Shown: one piece after another, positions 58,001 to 64,000 of the stretch
Layout: every line of letters begins with the position of its first letter
Position numbering within the stretch: position 1 is the stretch's first letter
NCBI GenBank assembly: GCA_028583415.1
Contig: CM053272.1
Location: 44,074,699 to 44,138,698 of the forward strand
Reading direction: 5' to 3'
DNA length: 64,000 bases
DNA from: Protea cynaroides
Taxonomy: Eukaryota; Streptophyta; Magnoliopsida; Proteales; Proteaceae
Translations under genes and position numbers: made by a program
The notes under the pieces: model-generated
What the model was told of the DNA's origin: nothing
The model's database searches: none
What the model saw: the letters and a program-made list of their open reading frames with translations, nothing else

Positions 58001-59851
58001 TGATGATGGACTTTCCGGTAGGACCAGTCCAACCATCACACATAATAGTTACTCGAAATCTTCCCAATTCCTCTTCCGGCTTAGAATCCGGTCTTGTAAT
58101 TCCTTCTTATGTTGAGGCAAATAATGAGTCATTAACTCATATTGATTTTGGTCCTCTAACCCCCGTACCGCCTCGGCAACAAGATCTAGCATGCTCCGAA
58201 AGAAAGGGCCTGTGGTGGCGTTTTTTGGGATGCCATGATAAAACGACCACTTAGAGTAAGAATACCCTACCGACTCCTATTCTTTCCCCCAAACATTGCC
58301 TTTATTTTTTTTGCTTACTACCTTGCTTCGTAAAGATGCGGGATCTTGCTCTAGAACTTGAACATAATCATCCCGTCCCCGGGGCACGTGTTCTTCCCTT
58401 TTACTCCGTGATCTAAAAACCAAGAACCAATCCCTTTGCTCCGTCTCGTGGCTCGGGCTCAACAAATCCACTACCATTGCCACTGCTCCGGATGTACCCG
58501 CTCCCGTCCGTCTCCTCTCTCGCATCCGATCTAAGGGTTTCTCTACTAGCCATTGCCGCATGACGCATCCCGTCTTGCCTCTACCTCTGTCATATCTTCT
58601 ACATCCCATCCCTCGCCCTCATGTTCCTCACCGGATTCCGGTACGGTGCCTCGAATTGCCTCTTCAAATTGTTGTTTTTCTCTTTCCATTGCTGCCCTCC
58701 TCTCGCCTCCCTCCCCTCAACTGCTCACCTATGGCCCCGGATATCTCCACGAGACACCGCGGGCATTTGGAAACATCTTTGCCCAATCCACTCAAGTGTT
58801 GCTTCGGTCTTGTGATGCCGCGGGCCCGAAGCTTCTTCTCACAAAAATTACATTGGGTCTTCTTCCTATCACCCCGAAGGGCGTCGCATCTTCGCCATGC
58901 AGGGTCGGTCGGGAACCGGTACCGTTGCCCCCATCGCCCGCCCCGTAACTTGGTCTTGACATAATTTTCAAGCACTGTTTCATAGAAAACACAAACTTCA
59001 ATAACCTTACAAACTTGAACACAACAGAAATTACATTTCAAAATTTTTCTCATATTTTAAATGCGATCAGAACAATTTTCCTTATTTTTCCCGATTTTAT
59101 AGCATTTTTAATCAATTTTAAATAATTTTTAATTGCTGAAAATTATTTTTTTAATATAAATATTTCAAAAAAAAAACATACAACAACCGAAATCGAAATC
59201 TGAAATCATAGGACAGTAAATCGGCCAACGGTGATTAACTATAAATAGGTCATCATCATCAAATGAGTAATAATAATAATTATTTTAAATTTTAATTGCT
59301 GAAAATTCATTTTTAAATGCAAATAATTGAAAAAAATACCTACAACAATCAAAATCGAAATCTGAAACCGTGAGCTTGTAGATCGGGCTCACGTAACTAA
59401 CATATAAAAATTTCATCACATTCTAGAAAAAAAAATTTCTCCCTTTGTAGTCTCATGTAAAAATCTCATTTTTCGGCAAGAAACTTACCTTCAACAGTTG
59501 ATATGAAGCTCTTACAGCAATCCCCGCAGTCCGAAGCACCACTCGTAGCAATTTAGAAGTCCAAACAAAAAAAAAATGGGGAAGAAATGAAGAAACTATG
59601 AAAAACTAAAGAAAAAAGCAGGGGGTCCGTTTCTGGTCGAGTTCTCGACCGAGAACAAACCCTCTGCCTGTTTATAAAGCAAAAAAAAAAAAGCAAAAAG
59701 CAAAATCTTGCGAGCGAAAAATAGCGAGATCTCGGCGAGAACAGGTAAATGCCGAGATGAAAATGGTTATTGCCTCTGTTTTCGTCTCGGCTAGTGTCGA
59801 AACTAGCGAAAAAGGCGAGATCTCGAGATCTCGCCGAGATTTTAATCCATG
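55023..59851 (-). mobile_element. Complete-looking hAT transposon inserted in the Tat gag
   Basis: The 4829-bp element starts CAAGGTTTAAAATCTCGG and, inverted, CATGGATTAAAATCTCGG. It is flanked by a perfect 8-bp duplication ATTGCAAC (55015-55022 and 59852-59859). The subterminal regions are rich in GAGATCTCG. A transposase gene fills the inside on the - strand. Termini, duplication size and transposase domains all agree on hAT. Confidence 0.92.
55494..59053 (-). pseudogene. hAT transposase, in several frames or exons
   Basis: From the N-terminus: a BED-type zinc finger (DPAWRRCDALRGDRKKTQCN, then FCEKKLRARGITRPKQHLSG) at about 58780-58940; a linker at 58277-58609; a DUF659-type core at about 57840-58230, where MLDLVAEAVRGLEDQNQYEL and LLCVMVGP are legible; NPDYNLFWTPCAAHCIDLML at 57571-57822; and a dimerisation region (LAQTCSASGCERTGSTFNPI, KKRNRLGSQRLNDLVFVHYN) at about 56540-56732. 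The latter is the hAT C-terminal motif. Introns and frameshifts cannot be separated by eye, so whether it is active is open. The downstream frames to 55494 are Gly/Asp-rich and resemble the tail found on such proteins. Confidence 0.75.
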
Positions 59852-59861
59852 ATTGCAACTC

Positions 59862-61711
59862 GCAATGCTCTGCATTTATCCGCTTTATGACCATGATCTC
59901 GGTGGAACTTGCAATATTTGGTAGTTGTTCTTTCACTTTGGTCTGCCATCATTTGAGGTGGAGTTGGTAACTCTAGATTGGTATCCTTCAAATTCTACAT
60001 GATTTCGGTCATGTTGGTATTGAGTGGGGTAAAAGAATCCCAATTAAAAAATGACTTTGTTGGCTTCAAGGAGAAGCCATCTTTGCCTGATTTCTACCTT
60101 TTATTGGTGGCAACGGTTACAGGCTTCTTAGGCTATGATTCCATTCTCTTCTTTTCTGATGTTGTAGTAGTTTTGCCCTTCTTTTGAGCGAGATCGACGG
60201 TGGCTGCATCCTGAGCACAGACGTATTTCTCACATCGGGCCCGTAAGTCTGGGAGACTTATCCGTGGCTTCTTGTATAGAGATCTCTTCAAATCAAGATC
60301 AATGATGGCTCTAAGCAGGGTAGTGGGAATTACTTCTTCACTAAGACCTTTGATGCTTAAAGCTTCAGCATAAAATCTGGTTAAAAAGTCTCGAAGGGAT
60401 TCATCTTGTTTTTGCTTAATAGTCAATAAAATGACAGCCATTTTCCTAGGACCTGCTTGGGTTTGGAAGTGGTAGTGGAATTGGTCACTTAGTTGGTTAA
60501 AGCTATGGATGGAATGGACTGGTAAATTATTAAACTAGAGTCTTCCAAGACCCTCAAGTGTGGCTGGAATGCCCTGTAGAGGATGGCATCTGTGTTATGT
60601 AGGAGCATCATCGACGAAAAGTTGTCAAGATGAAGTTGTGGGTCTGTTGTTCTCTTGTAAGGGTCTATTTTTGGCATAGTAAAATGTTTAGGTAATAGGA
60701 CTTGCCGTATTTCTAGAACCAGTGCCATGTCGGCATTGTACACCCTTTTTCGGTTAGGCGCAGCAAATCCTGAATTACCTCTTTCAATCTCTGCTAGGCG
60801 ATTCTAAAGGTTCAGAATCACTTGCTCCATTGCTCCAACTTGTGGAGTAGTTCCTGATACTGGGGGTATTTGTGAGACTGTTGGGTTCCAACAAGTACTG
60901 GTTGAGTGACTTGTGTTGCTGGTGGCATTGTTGTGGCTGCTGCTAGAGCGGTGGCTGTTGCTGCATTTGCTACGGCTGCGTTATTATTTGCCTGAGAGGC
61001 AGCTAACTAGGCCGCAACCTGTTTTGCGATAAGCCTGTCTATAGTCTCCCTTTCTGCTTCAAGTCCCTCTACTGCGGCTCTTCCAGCTCTAGCTGCATCT
61101 AGGCGCGCTTGAACATTTGTGTGAATGGGTTTTGAATGATGAGATTGTTGTGGAATTGCTCTTCCACCCAATCTTCCTTGCACCGATTGCGTTAGGAGTT
61201 GTTCTCCTAATCTATCATGTACCGATCTGGTTATTCTGTCATGAACTGAGACTCGTGCTGAAGTCGGATGACTTGTAGAACTACTTGACGAAGTAGTTGG
61301 GCTTCTGCTCTGTCTGTGTATGGTTGGTATGCTTGGATTTGTAGTTGGTTCGCTGTGTCTGTCTGGCTGTGAATATCCAGGGTGGACCGAGATTTGGGGT
61401 TGATTTGGTCCCCCTACTTTTCGAACCGACTTTTGATGTTGCCTTGGATGAATTGTATTGGCCGGAAGAGTTGGATTGCCGCTTGTTGACATAATAATTT
61501 GTTTAATTTCCGCAATTTGAGTGTGAAAGAGCCTCATTTGTTCTTCCACTGATTGAGAATAGGGAGGTGGGAGTTCTACTAGAGATACAATAGATACTGG
61601 TAATTGAACTGTAACTGGAGGTGGATTTCTCCTTTCTCCTTGGTTGACCTCCTGACCTTCTGGAGGGTTGATCTTAGGTTGAGAGACATTTCCGCTACGA
61701 AGGGTAACCAT
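59862..61711 (-). pseudogene. Gag of the Tat-type element
   Basis: Starts MVTLRSGNVSQPKINPPEGQ at 61711; a long Pro/Ser-rich N-terminal part runs to 61007. The capsid region is in later frames (60489-60743 with PKIDPYKRTTDPQLHLDNFS; 60133-60441 with QKQDESLRDFLTRFYAEAL). It ends in the zinc-knuckle-like CKFHRDHGHKADKC near 59880-59940. In-frame stops (for example just before 61007) show decay. Confidence 0.8.
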
Positions 61712-61790
61712 GATTACTGAGAATTGGGTTGAATGGACGCTTTGCTTTATAGGAAAACTCAGGATCTGCCCCACGGTGAGCCCCAAATTG

Positions 61791-62396
61791 TTGATGTTGA
61801 AAACTGTATTAACAGGTCGTAGGGGTCTTGAACAAGCTGTAGGTAGAACCAAACAAGTTGTTCATGTAGCACTAGTCTTGACCACTGTAGAGACTTATTT
61901 AAAATGATACATCATGACTTGTAAAGTCCTTCCTGAAAAAGATAAAGAACTCTTAGAGGGAGGACTAGGTAGTCCAGTGGCCCCACTCCGACGCTCAAGT
62001 TAGTTCTCAAATCAAACAATATGAAGAATTAGAGAAAATACTTCTTTTAATCATGGGGTAGGGTTTGAGTTTTCAAGGAGTAATTGGATCTGAGTTATCG
62101 ATCCACTTACCTTCGGCGGGCGAGATATACATAATTGAGGAAAAACTGAATGGTCTGATCCTAGATGTTCGGATGCAAGGATATACGGTTAGTAACTGCA
62201 TCCTGGTAGTTTACCGTAAGATCTACGGTTGCTATTGAAGACAATAACCGTAGTTTAAGGGAGTTGTCATCCGCTAAACAAGGGGATAATGTTCGTATCT
62301 TAAAAACAGTTCCATACGTGTCGCTTCTTGGTTGTCTCTCATAGAAAACACATGTCGTTGTTCATTGGTTCAATCTCTTTGACAAAGATTGGTATT
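61791..62396 (-). repeat. LTR of the Tat-type element (5' LTR by pol orientation)
   Basis: 606 bp, shorter than the partner at 44010 chiefly because a 47-bp segment between two TTCCAT repeats is missing. The candidate primer-binding site lies just inside it. Confidence 0.9.
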
Positions 62397-63855
62397 CCCC
62401 CCAAAAAAAATCGTAGGAAAAGAATCTGCATCCATCAAATCATCAAGCAATGAAGGCAAAGAAAATAACCTAAGAAACAAAGATGAACTGGACCATATCC
62501 ACATCGCACATCAATAGGGAAGCAGAAATTTGGAAGAAAACAAATATTTAAAATAAAAGAAAGACAGAGGACAAAACAAATATTTAAAATAAAAGAAAGG
62601 CAGAGGATGCATCTCATCAGTCCATCATACAGAATGAGTTTCGATAGAACACATATACAGAGGTCAAAACAAATGGAATGAAATTGAAGATAGGGGGCGT
62701 TACTGATGTAGACAGGTTTACGTGTCTCAAATATGGCTGCAAGAAGCAGCACCACACCTAGCTGGAGGGACGCAATTTGGAAGGATGCAAATGCAATATG
62801 GAAGGACGCAAATATGGAAGTTTATGATCATAGAAGAATGTGATTTTCTGGTCAAAGCTGGTCTTCCAAATTCAGTTGATTGAAGTAGGATTTTACTTTC
62901 CATTGTTGTTCAGTTTCCTTTGATAGTTACTTTCCTAGTTGCGTACTTCCCTAGTTGAGTTGGTTAGTTTCCTTATTTTCAGCTTTCGTAGTTGGTTAGG
63001 CTTTCCATTGTTTGCTCTATTTTCAATCTCTATTTATATCATGTAAGGCTTATGCCAAGACAGTTTTGAGAATTAATGAATTGAAGTAATGCTACTGGGA
63101 TTTGAAGGCCTGCACCAACTTGCATGAGATACCCAGACCTGAGATAGGTCCCTTCTTTTGCTTATTTGTTTCCTCTTCTTTATCCACTTACGTTCTTAAT
63201 TCCTCACTTCAATTCTGTAGATAAAATAACCCCACCGCCACCACTGTCATATCCATTCCTCTACATGTGATAATGCTTCAGCATCTTCACTCATATGATA
63301 GTATATCGTGCATATGAAAGAATAACATTCATACGGTAAGCTCGCCTTCGCGGTAACTGGGTATCACATTTGGTTGAGAGAAATCTTAGACGGCGGGTAG
63401 CCAAGTCTAGAATTTTCGACCAGATCTGGGAAACCATTACCTTCGATGTTCATGGATTTATTTTGCCTGTTGATCCCTCCCCCCTCCCCGCCTCCCCCTC
63501 CCCCTCTAGATACAGCCAGGAACATATTCATTTTGTCTTCTAGGAATCTGGATCACTTATGATGTGGGGGTTTCTTTTTCTTTTTTTGTTCCTTTTCCTC
63601 CTTGTTTGGACTAATTCCCTTGTCTTATAAGGAGCTTGGCTCTATCCTTTGGATACCCAGGTTTGTTCTTTCTTTTTTGGGGTGTTGTTAATATACTTTT
63701 TATTTATCCAAAAAAACATTCATGCAGTAAGACCATCTCAACCTCACTATTCGTGTAACGAATTACTATTGGACCGAGAGCTAGCCTTATTGGGATCCCC
63801 TGCTGACCATTGTTGAGTTGTATCATCTTCACTGGTTCGCATAAGTTACCTTGTA
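62397..63855 (+). repeat. Segmental duplication, copy 2 (right part)
   Basis: Continues the match to about 28030-29521 after the retrotransposon. It lacks about 80 bp present in copy 1 near 28285-28365 and has a small local duplication (CAAATATTTAAAATAAAAG) near 62545-62600. Homology stops at CATAAGTTACCTTGTA; 63856-64000 is unrelated and uncharacterised. Confidence 0.92.
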
Positions 63856-64000
63856 GTGTAGAATTTCAGAACATTTGGATGATCAATAATGCTGTGTCTG
63901 GTGTATCGGCTGTTATTAATGTAGAGAATATACAATGTATAACTAACTGATTTACATTTGCTGATTTACAGTAGAGAGTTCTACATAGTTACATTACATC

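Larger units (their letters stand above)
44010..62396 (-). mobile_element. Tat-type Ty3/Gypsy retrotransposon with nested insertions
   Basis: The 18.4-kb element has LTRs at 44010-44667 and 61791-62396. On the - strand the order is LTR, a candidate primer-binding site (ATTTGGGGCTCACCGTGGGG just inside 61790), gag, protease, RT, RNase H, a second (archaeal-type) RNase H, integrase, then a non-pol region with an antisense spliced ORF, a purine-rich tract (AAAAAGCAAAGGGCAAG near 44670-44690) and LTR. The second RNase H and the antisense ORF are marks of the Tat lineage. It contains an hAT (55023-59851) and an LTR-like insert (about 45427-47672). It lies in C-rich sequence in the duplicated block, so its own target duplication cannot be read. 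Confidence 0.85.

Noticed and set aside
58553..58964. Two overlapping + strand ORFs of 131 and 134 aa
   Set aside because: They lie antisense to the BED-finger part of the hAT transposase, whose - strand frame has recognisable motifs.

Overview
The window is nuclear DNA from a flowering plant, probably a woody eudicot, although nothing here fixes the species. It is AT-rich, has short GT-AG introns, and is packed with plant-type transposons: Ty3/Gypsy of the Tat type, Copia, hAT, Mutator-like foldback MITEs, Tourist-like MITEs and an Au-type SINE. No tRNA, rRNA, CRISPR array or bacterial-type operon was seen.

The host genes are a dispersed cluster of B3-domain transcription factors of the REM (reproductive meristem) type. 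Two look intact and run on the + strand: a 438-aa two-B3 gene in four exons at 12253-14082, and a 354-aa two-B3 gene in three exons at 24626-26499. A third, on the - strand at 2324-6755, keeps its first B3 domain and carries an in-frame 90-bp repeat array, but it has a premature stop and its second B3 exon is split by a MITE. Single-B3 remnants lie at 31373-32450 and 41783-42415, and a decayed linker piece lies at about 35640-36115.

Layout. 1-10 kb: the broken REM gene, a solo LTR, MITEs and a Tourist MITE nested in an hAT-like MITE. 10-17 kb: foldback MITEs, the intact four-exon REM gene, and a Copia gag fragment interrupted by a second solo LTR of the same family. 17-23 kb: suspicious poly-G tracts, then two related gene-capturing elements, one holding an allene oxide synthase (CYP74) fragment and the other a PPR fragment. 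24-32 kb: the three-exon REM gene, an Au SINE, an hAT MITE and the minimal REM gene. 33-41 kb: relics, including a Copia element broken by two insertions. 41.8-64 kb: a second copy of 25842-29521 that carries a 5'-truncated REM gene and has been split by an 18.4-kb Tat-type retrotransposon. That retrotransposon contains a complete-looking hAT element in gag, a solo LTR-like insert, and a spliced antisense ORF.

The main points of interest are the two gene-capturing elements, the antisense spliced gene in the Tat element, the re-started truncated REM copy with an overlapping uORF, foldback MITEs carrying G-boxes into REM genes, and an apparent conflict between LTR divergence (about 8% by hand count) and divergence of the duplication it sits in (about 3-6%). 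All identities are from reading translations by eye; no database search was run.
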